From positions 9,796,001 to 9,860,000 of the forward strand of contig NC_134993.1 of NCBI RefSeq assembly GCF_050947335.1: 64,000 bases of DNA, in the 5' to 3' direction. A model generated the notes under the pieces. The model was not told the DNA's origin. It worked only from the letters and a program-made list of their open reading frames with translations, and did not search any database. The DNA is from Megachile rotundata. Taxonomy: Eukaryota; Arthropoda; Insecta; Hymenoptera; Megachilidae. Positions 47,515 through 59,510 of the stretch are shown here, in pieces. The position numbers were made by a program, and so were the translations under genes. Within the stretch, counting starts at the first letter, position 1; every line of letters starts with the position of its first letter.

Positions 47515-49460
47515 CATGTAATTCCACGCGTAGTAATTCCAAGCTAGATAATTCTATGCTTGATAGTTCCACGCGTGGTAATTCAACGCGTTGGAATTAC
47601 TTGTGTGGTAATTCAACGTGTAGTAATTCCACGCGTGGTTATTCAACGCGCAGTAATTCCACGTGTGGTAATTCAATACGTAGTAATTCCATTCGTGGTA
47701 AATCAGCGCGTAGTAATTCCACGTGTGGTAATTCAACGCGTAGTAATTTTACGCGTGGTAATTCAACGCGTAGTAATTCCACGCGTGGTAATTCAACGCG
47801 TAGTAATTCCACGCGAGGTAATTCAACGCGTGGTAATTCAATGCGTAGTAATTCCACGCGTGATAATTCTATGCTTGATACTTCCACGCGTAGCAATTCA
47901 ACGCCTAGTAATTCCACGCGTGGTAATTCAATACGTAGTAATTCCACGCGTGGTAATTCAACGCGTAATAATTCCACGTGTGGTAATTCAACGCGTAGTA
48001 ATTCCACGCGTGGTAATTCAACGCGTAGTAATTCCACGCGTGGTAATACAACGCGTAGTAATTCCATGCGTGACAATTCAACGCGTAGTAATTCTACGCG
48101 TGGTAGTTCAACGCGTAGAAATTTTACGAGTGGTAATTCAACGCGTAGTAATTCCACGCGTGGTAATTCAACGCGTAGTAATTCCACGCGAGGTAATTCA
48201 ATGCGTAGTAATTCCACGCGTGATAATTCTATGCTTGATACTTCCACGCGTAGCAATTCAACGCGTAGTAATTCCACACGTGGTAACTCAACGCGTAGTA
48301 ATTCCATGCGTGGTAATTCAGCGCGTGGTAATACTATGCTTGATAAGTCCACGCGTGGTAATTCAAGGTGTAGTAATTCCACGCGTGGTAATTCAGTGCG
48401 TGATAATTCTATGCTTGATAGTTCCACGCGTGGTAATCCAACCCGTAGTAATTCCACGCGCAGTAATTCAATGCATAGTACTTCCACGCGTAGTAATTCA
48501 ACGCGTAGTAATTCCACGCGTGGTAATTCAACGCGTAGTAATTCCATGCGTGGTAATTCAGCGCGTGGTAATACTATGCTTGATAAGTCCACGCGTGGTA
48601 ATTCAAGGCGTTGTAATTCCACGCGTGGTAATTCCGAGCGTGATAATTCTATGCTTGATAGTTCCACGCGTGGTAATCCATCGCGTAGTAATTCAATGCG
48701 TAGTACTTCCATGCGTAGTAATTCCAAGCGTGGTAATTCAACGCGTAGTAATTCCAAGCGTGGTAATTCAACGCGTAATAATTCCACGTATGACAATTCA
48801 ACGCGTAGTAATTCCACGTATGACAATTCAACGCGTAGTAATTCTACGCGTGGTAATTCAACGCGTAGTAATTCCATGCGTGGTAATTCAGCGCGTGGTA
48901 ATTCTATGCTTGATAAGTCCACGCGTGGTAATTCAAGGCGTTGTAATTCCACGCGTGGTAATTCAGTGCGTGATAATTCTATGCTTGATAGTTCCACGCG
49001 TGGTAATCCATCGCGTAGTAATTCAATGCGTAGTACTTCCACGCGTAGAAATTCAACGCGTAGTAATTCCAAGCGTGGTAATTCAACGCGTAGTACTTGC
49101 TTCCACGCGTGACAATTCAACGCGTAGTAATTCCACGTATGACAATTCAACGCGTAGTAATTCTACGCGTGGTAATTCAACGCGTAGTAATTCCACGCGA
49201 GGTAATTCAACGCGTGGTAATTCAATGCGTAGTAATCCCACGTGTGATAATTCTATGCTTGATAGTTCCACGCGTGTTAAATCACCGCTTGATTGATCAT
49301 TTTGTGGTAATTGAATACTTGTTAATTCTACGCATGATAATTGAACGTATCATAATTCAGCGCTTGATAATTTAACCCATTATTATTCTATACGTGATAA
49401 TTCACCGCGTGATAATTCTGTACTTGATATTTCCACGCATGATAATTCACCGCGTAGTAA
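47515..49460 (+). repeat. 15-bp ACGCGT minisatellite, array C (1.9 kb)
   Basis: Roughly 130 monomers alternate CACGCGTGGTAATTC and AACGCGTAGTAATTC. ATGCTTGATA variants at 48336/48411, 48576/48651 and 48906/48981 are each 75 bp apart, marking three copies of the five-monomer higher-order unit. Larger blocks of 240 and 330 bp carrying it are duplicated. A register change of one base occurs near 49095. Frames of 536 and 578 codons on plus and 503 on minus are open only because 15 is a multiple of three and the unit has no stop. The right end decays over about 200 bp from 49270. Confidence 0.97.
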
Positions 49461-51170
49461 ATTATCACACACAAATTCCTCCGTCATAATTTTCGTATAC
49501 CTACAATTTATTATCTTCAATTAATCAATAAAATGATTATTACATTACATAATACAGTCTAAATTTTGTACTAAGCCTTGATAACGACGAAAGAATTAGC
49601 ATTAGAAAAATTAATGTAAAATATTAAAATGAGTAATGATGTAACAACAATTTAATATTCCACCACTGTTATTAGTCACATTTATTAAATTATTAATAAT
49701 AGTATTAATATTAGGAAAATTAAGAGAAAGTAGAATGATAACGGAAGAAAAAGTTGATATTCCACTATCTTTATTAAAACACTAAAATGTACCTGAAAGA
49801 TGGTGCGTGTTTAAATAACTCGTCTGAAATTCTTTGTGGAAGAAATTAAGCGCTTTATAAAAGTTTTGTAAATTGTGCAGAAGAATAGCAGTGAAAATGG
49901 TAAAGAACACGTGTACAGATAACTGAAATACCTGGAACATTCTCATATAAATAATGGCAGAGCACATTTTCCATCTCCTGTGTTAAAGTTAATTATGCTC
50001 ACATTCCAGCTGGTACTTTTCTTAATTTCGAAAGTTATATCTCCATTTCCCTGGTGATTTTGGGGTACGGAGAATATTTTAGGAATTCTATGTCCACGCT
50101 TTGGTGAAATGGTTTATTGTTCTCAAATATGTGCTAGTAAGCGAAAATGTGTGTTGTTTTTATCAGCGTCAATTCTATTTCGTATTTGTTATGTCGGGTA
50201 TTGAAAGGAATTCAATATATTCTTATTAAACATATTGTACATATTTTTCTGTTTTTGAATATTGTAAAAGAGGATTTATTTTATGATTGAATTCGTGGAA
50301 TGTTTATTAAAATAAATTTGCAAATAATATTATAAAAAAATAATCCTTTCTATCGCTTTTTGATTATCATATAATAATTTATTCATGTACATGGATTTTT
50401 ATAGAAAAATTTTTAATGAATTTTTCTGAAAGAGTATTGAATTATTCTGAATTCTACAGAATATTAAAAGAAAATAATAGTTCATTTTTAGTGAATTTAA
50501 TTATCAAGAATGAACACCATTTTTAATATATCGACAGTGTCTGAAAATTATAAAGAATTTTACAATATTTACCATTTTTATATTTTCTGAAAGCACATTT
50601 AATTATTACAATGTTTTAATAGTATTTAAAAAAGGAGATCAAATAGTTCTAGGTTTTTTTAATATGACATAGTCAAATTATATTTAATTATTTATTTACC
50701 AAAATAGAATACTATTTTTAATAAAACAGTAGTCTACAAAAATTGCAATTTTTACAATAATTTTAATAATAAAATTTATTTTCGTTTTAATTTAATTTAT
50801 TACAAAATGTTCTTACATTTTCAAATCTAGTAAAATATGTAGCTACAAGTACATACAAGTAAATTTACTTAAAAATTGTTAAAAAGCGCGGTGTAGAATG
50901 TGACGAAGGAATCCATTTTCCTCTGAAGAAAAGCGTGACAACAGTTTTCACTTAACATTATGAAAAGAAGGTTATTAATCACTTCAGTTTTTTCATGTAT
51001 ATGCAGGTTCAATAACTACGGCGAATACGCATACAGGATAGAATTAAATAAACAGAGTATAAGTGATTAGTTAAGATTTTGGGAATTTAGGAATTTTGGA
51101 ATGCAGGTATTACGGTTTTCAGTTTCATTCTAAAAACAACCATGTTCGACAAAAGAATACAAATTACAAT
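49461..51170. other. AT-rich spacer between inverted arrays, no gene seen
   Basis: Very AT-rich non-repetitive sequence with many stops in all frames. It separates plus-oriented array C from minus-oriented array D. Confidence 0.5.
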
Positions 51171-51171
51171 A

Positions 51172-51930
51172 TTATACGCGTAGAACTATTAAGCATAGAA
51201 TTATCACACGTTGAATTACCACGCGTTGAATTACTGCGCGTTGAATTACCACGCGTGGAATTACTACGGGTTGAATTACCACGCGTGGAATTGCTACGCG
51301 TTGAATTACCACGCGTGGAGCTATCAAGCATAGAATTATCACGCGCGGAATTACCACGCGTGGAGTTACTATGCGTTGAATTACCACGCGTGTAACTATT
51401 AAGCATAGAATTATCACGCGCTGAATTACCACGCGTGGAATTATTACGCGTTGAATTACCACGCCTGGAATTACTACGCGTTGAATTACCACGCCTGGAA
51501 TTACTACGCGTTGAATTACCACGCGTGGACCTATCAAGTATAGAATTATCACGCGCTGAATTACCACGCGTGGAGTTACTATGCGTTGAATTACCACGCG
51601 TGGAACTATTAAGCATAGAATTATCACGCGCTGAATTACCACGCGTGGAATTACTACGCGTTGAATTACCACGCCTGGAATTACTACGCGTTGAATTACC
51701 ACGCGTGGACCTATCAAGTATAGAATTATCACGCGCTGAATTACCACGCGTCGAATTACTACGCGCTGAATTACCACGCGTGGAATTACTACGCGTTGAA
51801 TTACCACGCGTAGAACTATCAAGCATAGAATTATCACGCGCTGAATTACTACGCGTTCAATTACCACGCGTGTAATTATCAAGCACAGAATTATCACGTG
51901 CTGAAATACCACGCGTTGAATTATTAAACA
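51172..51930 (-). repeat. 15-bp ACGCGT minisatellite, array D (inverted)
   Basis: About 50 monomers of GAATTACCACGCGTG, the reverse complement of arrays B and C. Complements of the ATGCTTGATA variant lie at 51326, 51401, 51536, 51611, 51716 and 51821; 51326/51401 and 51536/51611 are 75 bp apart, reproducing the same five-monomer order on the minus strand. Open frames up to 268 codons are by-products. Confidence 0.96.
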
Positions 51931-53084
51931 TTGAATAACTTTCCGACTTATATATGACTTCCGTACGTTATATCCCAACGCGTCTAATCCAGTCTCGTTA
52001 TATTACAACACATCACATAACAACACCTTACATTCCCTCTCGTTATAGCATCCTATTACCTTCCCAACTAACTCATCTCTCCACCCATCCTTATTACTTA
52101 ATATCAAATAAAAAATATTTCATTCACATTGCCAATTTCCTCAATACTTCCCTAAAACCTACCATTTCCCATTACGATATCTCTTTATATTATCATCCCA
52201 TTCCAAATAACTCCACGCCCTATTTCGAGCACCATATCATTCCCCGTATCTCGTTCAAACAAAATTCGTTCAGGTCTCGGGAGCCGTGTGAGAAAAAGAA
52301 AGGAAGAATAAAAGGTGCGGTGAATTAATGAATTCCGGTCGCACGAGCGTGTAGGAAACCCGCGAAACGATCGGGCGATAAACGTCGAAACGCAGGGGTT
52401 GGGTTTTCATTCATCGAGTTGGCCTGTCAAAGGCCAAGGGTTCGTTCCGCTCGGCTGGTTGCCCGCGGGTGAAGCTGCGAGCCCCGGGGCTTCCGCGGAC
52501 GATATATCTTCTTGCTCCATATCTTCTTTTTTTGCCACCCGTTTCCTACCCCGCCAGCCAGGGTTGCACGGGTATCTCCGGTTAAGGTGGCTGAACACTT
52601 CAGAATTTTCTCACGCTCCGCCGGTATAAATATTTACAGCTCCGCTGCGAGCATTTCCGGGGACGGTTCACCTGCAAGAAACTGCTCCTACGACTTGCTC
52701 GCGACGTGCCCGCTTTTGCCCGTTTTCCACTTCACTTTGGTCCTCCATGTTCCCCGCACGTTTCGCAATTTTCTTCTTTCTTGTATTTTTGCCCGCCGTT
52801 AGAAAGTAACCTTATTCCGGGTGCCGTTTATGTGCGAAATATTTAGAGACTTCCCTAAATTCCGATAATACGAGGTGCTTGGTTATGGTTATGACGGATA
52901 TAAGATGTTCGTTTTTATCCCTTTTGCGATTATTGATATAATTTATTCTGGTTGCAGATAATATATCGAATATTTAAGGTTTTTTTCTGAATTAGTAAGA
53001 AAATAGTAATGGAAGTTTTAAACTGAGACACAAGGTTTCGAAATCTTGCTTTTCATTTCCGACCGAAGTCGGTTGATAGGTTAG
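51931..53084. other. Single-copy block, CpG-rich at 52240-52860
   Basis: One of the most CpG-dense regions here. Overlapping short frames on both strands (52399-52629 plus, 52407-52598 minus, 52512-52802 plus) are not recognised. 52745-52915 has a diverged second copy at 54105-54265. It is a candidate regulatory island or unrecognised exon. Confidence 0.4.
52745..52915 (+). repeat. Diverged duplication, copy 1
   Basis: Landmarks in order: CCGCACGTTTCGC, ATTTTCTTC, CGTTAGAAAGTAACC, TATTCC, TGCCGTTTATGTG, AAATATTT, ATACGAGG, GGTTATGGTT. The same order, with CGTTAGAAAGTAACC and TGCCGTTTATGTG preserved exactly, occurs at 54105-54265. Confidence 0.75.
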
Positions 53085-53818
53085 TTAAGCTCTTAGGCAC
53101 GACGGTCCACTATAGTAGCTTTCGAATGTCATCATATATTATATGAAAACACAGGATCACATTTGTTACTCTTATTAAATAATATTTGAATGAAAATAAT
53201 ATCTCGCTTTTAATGTAATTTTAAGTAGAAAGTTCGATGCGACGCGGTACGGAGCGTCTTGTCGGGTAGCGCAGTCATAAAACAGGACCTCTCCATGGTC
53301 CGCGCTAGGCTACAAAAGGGTACCATTTTAACCTCTTAGGTACGACGCGCCACTATAGTGGCGGACCATCTCTCTGTACGATGGTCCACTATAGTGGCTT
53401 TCGCGAACGTCATCGTAGATTAGCGCCATAGTGGCTCACTCTACCGGCTCACTCGCCACCGTTTCAATTGAACGATCGTTTTCAAATGTTTCGATTCGCA
53501 CTTTTTTGCCTTCACCACGTTTCAGAAGAGTATTAACAAATCCCACAAAAGTACATTACATGTAAATAAAAAGTAACGCCAAGTTTAGGCACCATGGGAC
53601 CTCTTGCACTAATACATATTGTCAACATTTAGAAATTATTTTGTGAATTTTCGAAAAAAGTATCAAGGTTAAAGTATATGTATCTTTGGGAAAAATTGTA
53701 ATTTAATCGTGAAAAACTTCATTCCAATGTAGTTGTAGAGAACATTGTCATACGTGGTGCTAACAATTTGCGTCCCATTTTGCTGCACACAGAAGCAGAG
53801 TTCAGCCTAAGAGGTTAA
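53085..53818 (+). mobile_element. Compound TTAA element, copy 3 (most complete)
   Basis: TTAA (53085-53088), then segment one from GCTCTTAGGCACGACGG to TTAA at 53328-53331; then segment two, 483 bp (53332-53814), from CCTCTTAGGTACGACG to CCTAAGAGG and TTAA (53815-53818). The nine-base ends CCTCTTAGG/CCTAAGAGG are perfect inverted repeats and both sides have TTAA, so segment two is a full non-autonomous element by the piggyBac rule. The palindrome CCACTATAGTGG occurs twice. Segment one carries the uninterrupted CAGTCATAAAACAGG that is the mariner target at 7.8 kb. No coding frame. Confidence 0.75.
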
Positions 53819-55425
53819 TTACAATTAGATGAGGTGTTGATTTATTTAAAATTATATATATAACCAAACTTTTAAGGCTGTGGAGTGATGATTGTCAGTC
53901 AGTAGTTGTCTTGATTAACGTTTCGCCTCCTTGGTTCGATGATTTGGACTTTGAGAAACAAATTTATATGCCTATACAATAAATGTTAATCATATCCAGA
54001 TACACCTAGTGTCTTAAAACAGTTTCGAGTTTTTCCGTCATAAGACGCTACATAAACAGTTTTGAGTTCATCCCGTCATAAAACGCTCCTTGTGTCGACA
54101 CTGTTCCGCACACGTTTCGCCATTTTCTTCGCTGCCATTTGCCTGTCCTCTTCCGTTAGAAAGTAACCGTATTCTTCCGTTTGCCGTTTATGTGGTAAAT
54201 ATTTGTCGACTGTTGTAAATTTGAAGTGATACTCGTATTTGGATATGGTTGTCGTATATACTGGGTGTCTCTGAAATATTCATACTTCTCTTTTCTAATT
54301 TTAATTTCATCGAGATTTGTTAAGATATTTATTGAGATGAGTTAGTAGGAGGTAATGCGATCCAAATCAGAATATCTTGATAATTATTTATTTATTTCCA
54401 CAAGTTTACAAATGTTTGATTTGAATGAGGATATTTGACTACCCTGTACTTATAAATAGATTGAGTTAAATATCAAATAAACTAGTCACGACATAAAATA
54501 AATTAGTAGTAGTATAAAGTAAACTAGTCACAATATAAAATTTGTGGTAGTATAAACTGAACTAGTCACAATATAGAACAAACTAGTGGTAGCATAAAAC
54601 AAAGTGCATTATCGGTAAATTATTTGTACACTGATCGTCCACTATACATGCACTATATGTACATTACATGTACACTATTTATACACTGCGAGCTCCCTAT
54701 TAATCAACAGATGAATAAGTAAATAAATGACTGTGCGATTGAAACGTCGCTAAATATAATCCCCGACAAAACATACCATTACACACGTCACGAAAAACAC
54801 TAAAAAAAATCCGTTTGACCCAGAAATAAAAGTGTAACACTCCTTATCCCCGTCTTAAAGGTATATAGCCACTAAAGCAGTTCAGTAAGCTTTCATCTCG
54901 TCTCTCTCGCTCTCCATATTTGTCGTTCTGTATGTTTTTCGTCGGTGGTTCCCTCTCGTGTCGACGAGGCTTAGCGGCTAGCCCACACTCTCTCAGTTTC
55001 GAGTGGATATCTACAACGTGTGTAACGTACAATCCTCTCAGAAAGCGTCCCCCACAGGCTAACTTACTATCGCGCTTCTTCCTTCTTTCTAAGTTCACCC
55101 CGGGGCTCGGTCTAGACTTCTGACCTTTGTCCTCCCCCTAGACGAACGATCCTCTGGGTCATCGAGGGTCGCGAATAGTGCCTCGTTTTTTACGCCAACT
55201 AAACGACTACTTGCTAAGATGATCCTCGAACATCTTCGGGACAAGTTTTTATTTGGACGGAGGGGACGATCGGGACGATGATTGAAGAGCTTCTTGCGAA
55301 GACGTTTCGGGGTCACTGTGTTGTTTCTTGGGGAAGGGGTTTATGTACCCGGAGGATTATTCGGGGAATATGATCTTTTGGGATTTTTGGGGGTGGTTTG
55401 CATAGGTGGGGGTTTAGAGCTTATG
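53819..55425. other. Single-copy DNA with a local duplication and a CpG-rich end
   Basis: 54000-54100 repeats an AGTTTTGAGTT..CCGTCATAA motif twice. 54490-54600 repeats AACTAGTCACAATATA. 54840-55330 is CpG-bearing, with GGTATATAGCC at 54861 followed by TTCAGT at 54881, which resembles a TATA box and an initiator but with only about 22 bp from TATA to the A. Frames on both strands are not recognised. Confidence 0.35.
54105..54265 (+). repeat. Diverged duplication, copy 2
   Basis: Second copy of 52745-52915 in the same orientation, about 1.35 kb away. Compound TTAA element 3 lies between the two copies. Confidence 0.75.
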
Positions 55426-55429
55426 CATT

Positions 55430-56930
55430 TGGGGAATTTGAGAGTTTGGGAATTTTTTGGAGTTTTGGAGTTTTGGAGTTTTGGAGATTTGGGGATTTGG
55501 GATTTGTGGATTTGGAGAGTTGGAGATTTGGAGATTTGGAGATTTGGAGATTTGGAAATTTGAAAGATTTGGAGATTTGGAAATTTGAGAGATTGGGAGA
55601 TTTAGAGATTTGGAGTTTTAGAGATATGGAGATTTGGAGATTTGGAGATTTGGAGATTTGGAGATTTGAAGATTTGAAGTTTTGGAGATTTGGAGATTTG
55701 GAGATTTGAAAATCTGAGAGGTTCAGAGATTTAGAGATTTGGAGATTTGGAGATTTGGAAATTTGAGAGATTTGGAGATTTGGAAATTTGAGAGATTGGG
55801 AGATTTAGAGATTTGGAGTTTTAGAGATATGGAGATTTGGAGATTTGGAGATTTGAAAATCTGAGAGATTCAGAGATTTAGAGATTTGGAAATTTGAGAG
55901 ATTTGAAGACTTGAGAGATTTGGAGATTTGAGAGATTTGGAGTTTTGGAGTGTTGGAGTTTCAGAGTTTTGAAGTTTTGGATGTTAGGATTTTAAGGTTT
56001 TGGAAGTGTAGTATTTTTGGAAGTTCTAGATTCTGGTATTTTGGGATTTTTCGGGTTGGGGTCTTGCATCGTTGGGTTTTGGGGGATTTTAGAGTTTATG
56101 GATTTGGGGAATTTGAAAGCTTAGGAATTTTGGGATTTTAAGGTTTGAGAAATTTGGGATTTGTGGAAGTCTTAGATTCTAGTATTCTGTGATTTTTAAG
56201 GTTGGGGTTTTGCATCTTTGGGTTTTTAGAGTTTATGGATTTGGAGAATTTGAAAGCTTAGGAATTTTGAGATTTTAAGGTTTGGGAAATTTGGGACTTG
56301 TGGAAGTCTTAGATTCTGGCATTTTGGGATTTCTAGCGTTGGGGTTTTGCATCGTTAGGTTTTTGGGATTTTTAGAGTTGATGGATTTGAGGAATTTGAA
56401 AGCTTAGGAGTTTTTGAATTTTTGGCAAGTTTGGAGTTTAGTATTTTAGGATTTTAAAGTTTTGGAAGTTTCGGATTTTTTGAAATTTCAGATTCTAGGA
56501 TTTCTGGAAACTTTAGATTTTGGCATTTTTAGATTTTTAGAACTGGTTTGTATCGTTAGGTTTTTGGGATTTTTGAGCTTATGGATTTGGGGAATTTAAG
56601 AATTTAGAAATTCTGAAATTTCTGCCAGTTTTAAATTTTAGGATTTTAAGGTTTTGGAAGTTTAGGATTTTTTTAAAGTTTTAAATTGTGGGATTTTTGG
56701 AAATTTTAGATTTTGGCATTTTTGGATTTTTAGGGCTGGTTTGCATCGTTGGGGCAGTTTTTGAATTTTTGATTTTTTGCAGTTTTGGATTTTAGGAAAT
56801 ATCCTAGTTTTAATAATAATGTGAAGGTTTTGGAAGTTTGGGATTTTTTGAAGTTTTAAATTCTGAGATTTTTATAAATTTTAGACTCTGACATTTTACA
56901 ATTTACATTTGCAGAATTTTAATATTTTGA
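55430..56930 (+). repeat. GGAGATTTGGAGATTT array grading into ~140-190 bp units
   Basis: 55430-55950 is a 9-bp G-skewed array (GGAGATTTG) with duplicated blocks around GAGATTGGGAGATTTAGAG. From 56000, GGTTTTGCATCGTTGGG recurs at about 56062, 56205, 56345, 56548 and 56740 with GAATTTGAAAGCTTAGGAAT between, giving larger, more diverged units. Short frames are rich in Trp, Phe, Gly and Leu, as expected from the motif. Confidence 0.92.
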
Positions 56931-58109
56931 GGTTGTGTAATTTTGTGCTTTGAGGATTTTAAGATTTTATGGTTCCAAGGTTTTAAGTTTTTAGAATTCT
57001 AGAATTTTGGAGTTTGTACTTAAAATTTGTATTTTAATTTATATTTTATTAGTGTTTGTACTTAAAACTCTAAAATATTGCAATTTTTTAATTTTGGAAC
57101 CTTTTTGAAATTTGCAATTAAAAATATTAAAATGTTCATTTTAAATTGAAAATTCTTCTTCATAATTGAACAGTCTTATTAATAAATTGAACAGACTCAT
57201 AATTGAAAAAAAAATTGAAGAAACTTAACAATAAGTAAGGATCTATAATCTATCAATTTCAATTACCTTCACCTCTAATTAATTTGACATATCAGAAAGT
57301 ATTGTTAGTATACCTAATGCCTTCCTGCATCATTACCATTGAATCGCTCCTCCCCAAATAACGGTACATTAAATTTATATTTATAATTCATCCCGCCTCT
57401 CTGGTTTCGTGCATAAAAGATTATTCCGTTACAGACGAAAAGTAATAAATGTCGAGCAATTAATTAACAGTAATAACACTGGGAATATGTACGCGATCCC
57501 GTCGCATTAATTGCAACCGCGATATTACATTATTAATAACCGTAATCAGTTCCCATTATCTAATACCGTCGTTCTCTAAAATGCACAAAAATTTGGAACT
57601 TTACGCCATTATCCTGCAGAGTATACGCGGAGAAAATGGCGTCGGCAAAAAAATATTCCGCGAAGTTTAAATATGCGAGATACGATCTGCACGAGTAACG
57701 CATACAACATTTTTTTTATCAATACTTGCTTTTTTCGTGAGTTTTTTTCGGGGCTTTCTTCTTTTTATTTTGAACAATGTATATCTTGCGTATTGCTGAT
57801 ACGACGGAGTATTTGCATTTAATGTTTGGAAAATATGGCCCGCGGAACTGGATTGCGATTTATGGAGTAGAGACTTCTTCATTTATTTGCTACGTTCGAA
57901 AATATTTTTGCAGATTTGTCAGGCCTTTTTTCGTCGATGTTTTGCGCGAGCTTTTGTATTTTTCAGTGTTTTAGTTTTGACAAAATTTTTTAACTGTGTT
58001 CCACTTTTTAGTTATTGACATACTTCTTTAATTATTAATATACTTGTTTAATAATTATTTTACAATGTACTTGTTTAATAATGTTTGTTTAAATTTATTG
58101 TTATTTTTG
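56931..58109. other. Single-copy DNA, no gene recognised
   Basis: AT-rich; 57290-57680 has mixed composition. Opposing short frames at 57667-57882 (minus) and 57777-57974 (plus) are not recognised. Confidence 0.4.
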
Positions 58110-58360
58110 TAACATTTGTCTGGATTTGTATTTTATAATTAAAGTTTGTTACTGTGAAAAAGTTATTTATATTTGTATTTTATAATTAAAGTTTGTTACT
58201 GTGAAAAAGTTATTTATATTTGTATTTTATAATTAAAGTTTGTTACTGTGAAAAAGTTATTCATATTTGTATTTTATAATTAAAGTTTGTTACTGTGAAA
58301 AAGTTATTTATATTTGTATTTTATAATTAAAGTTTGTTACTGTGAAAGATTTATTTATAT
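58110..58360 (+). repeat. 47-bp minisatellite, five near-identical copies
   Basis: ATTTGTATTTTATAATTAAA followed by GTTTGTTACTGTGAAAAAGTT repeats with a 47-bp period (GTTTGTTACT at 58144 and 58191, then onward). Copies are nearly identical, which suggests recent amplification. Confidence 0.95.
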
Positions 58361-58429
58361 TTGTAGTTTATGATTGCAGTTATTGTTGTTTATTCTTTAT
58401 TTTATGATTGTAGTTTGTTATTATGTGAA

Positions 58430-59510
58430 ATTGATGTCATTTTTAAGGTTTATAATATGTACACGATATAAGGGAAAATATATTGATTTAACTTTATTGA
58501 TTTACTTTACAATTTTATTGAATTTTATTGAAATTTGTATTATTGTGACTTAAGTAACAATTTTTCATAATTGTACTTTTTAAGGTTCTAATATGTTCAT
58601 GATATAAGTGAAAATGTATTGATTTAACTTTAATTAGTACTTTACAATTTTATTCAATTTTATTGAAATTTGTATTTTTATGATTTAAGTAACAATTTTT
58701 CATAATTGTAACTTACAAGGTTTATAACATGTTCATGATATAAGTGAGAATGTACTGATTCAGCTTTAATTAGTACTTTACATTTTTATTGAATTTTATT
58801 GAAATTTATATTTTTATGATTTAAGTAACAATTTTTCATAATTGTAATTTTTAAGGTTTATAATATGTTCATGTTATAAGTGAAAATGTATTGATTCAAC
58901 TTTAATTAGTACTTTACATTTTTATTTAATTTTATTGAAATTTATATTTTTATGATTTAACTAACAATTTTTCATAATTGTAATTTACAAGGTTTATAAC
59001 ATGTTCATGTTATAAGTGAAAATGTATTGATTCAACTTTAATTAGTACTTTACATTTTTATTGAATTTTATTGAAATTTATATTTTTATGATTTAAGTAA
59101 CAATTTTTCATAATTGTAATTTTTAAGGTTTATAATATGTTCATGTTATAAGTGAAAATGTATTGATTTAACTTTAATTAGTACTTTACATTTTTATTGA
59201 ATTTTATTGAAATTTATATTTTTGTGATTTAAGTAACAATTTTTCATAATTGTACTTTTTAAGGTTTTAATATGTTCATGATATAGGTGAAAATGTATTG
59301 ATTTAACTTTATTGATTTACTTTACAATTTTATTCAATTTTATTGAAATTTGTATTATTGTGACTTAAGTAATAATTTTTCATAATAGTACTTTTTAAGG
59401 TTTATACTATGTTCATGATATAAGTGAAAATGTATTGATTTAACTTTAATTAGTACTTTACAATTTTATTGAATGTTATTGAAATTAGTATGTTTGTGAT
59501 AACAGTAACA
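58430..59510 (+). repeat. ~136-bp tandem repeat, about eight copies
   Basis: ATGTTCATG occurs at about 58592, 58729, 58865, 59002, 59137, 59271 and 59410. Each unit has TGATTTAACTTTAATTAGTA, TTTTATTGAATTTTATTGAAA and AACAATTTTTCATAATTGTA. Inner units are the most alike; edge units diverge. Confidence 0.94.

Noticed and set aside
47502..49296. Open frames of 536, 578 and 503 codons on both strands
   Set aside because: They follow a 15-bp tandem repeat whose length is a multiple of three and whose unit lacks stops in several frames; periodic 5- or 10-residue peptides with both strands open are by-products.
51164..51978. Open frames of 220 and 268 codons on the minus strand
   Set aside because: Inverted 15-bp array; same reasoning as for array C.
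52430..52460. tRNA gene: GGGTTCGTTCC resembles a B box
   Set aside because: No A box or acceptor-stem pairing upstream.
53260..53300. tRNA-derived SINE: TAGCGCAGTCA resembles a Pol III A box
   Set aside because: No B box (GGTTCRANNCC) at a suitable distance, no tRNA fold and no A-rich tail; TTAA-flanked ends point to a DNA element.
54861..54890. TATA box plus initiator, possible LTR or gene promoter
   Set aside because: TATA to initiator distance is about 22 bp, shorter than usual, and no downstream frame, primer-binding site or paired LTR was found.
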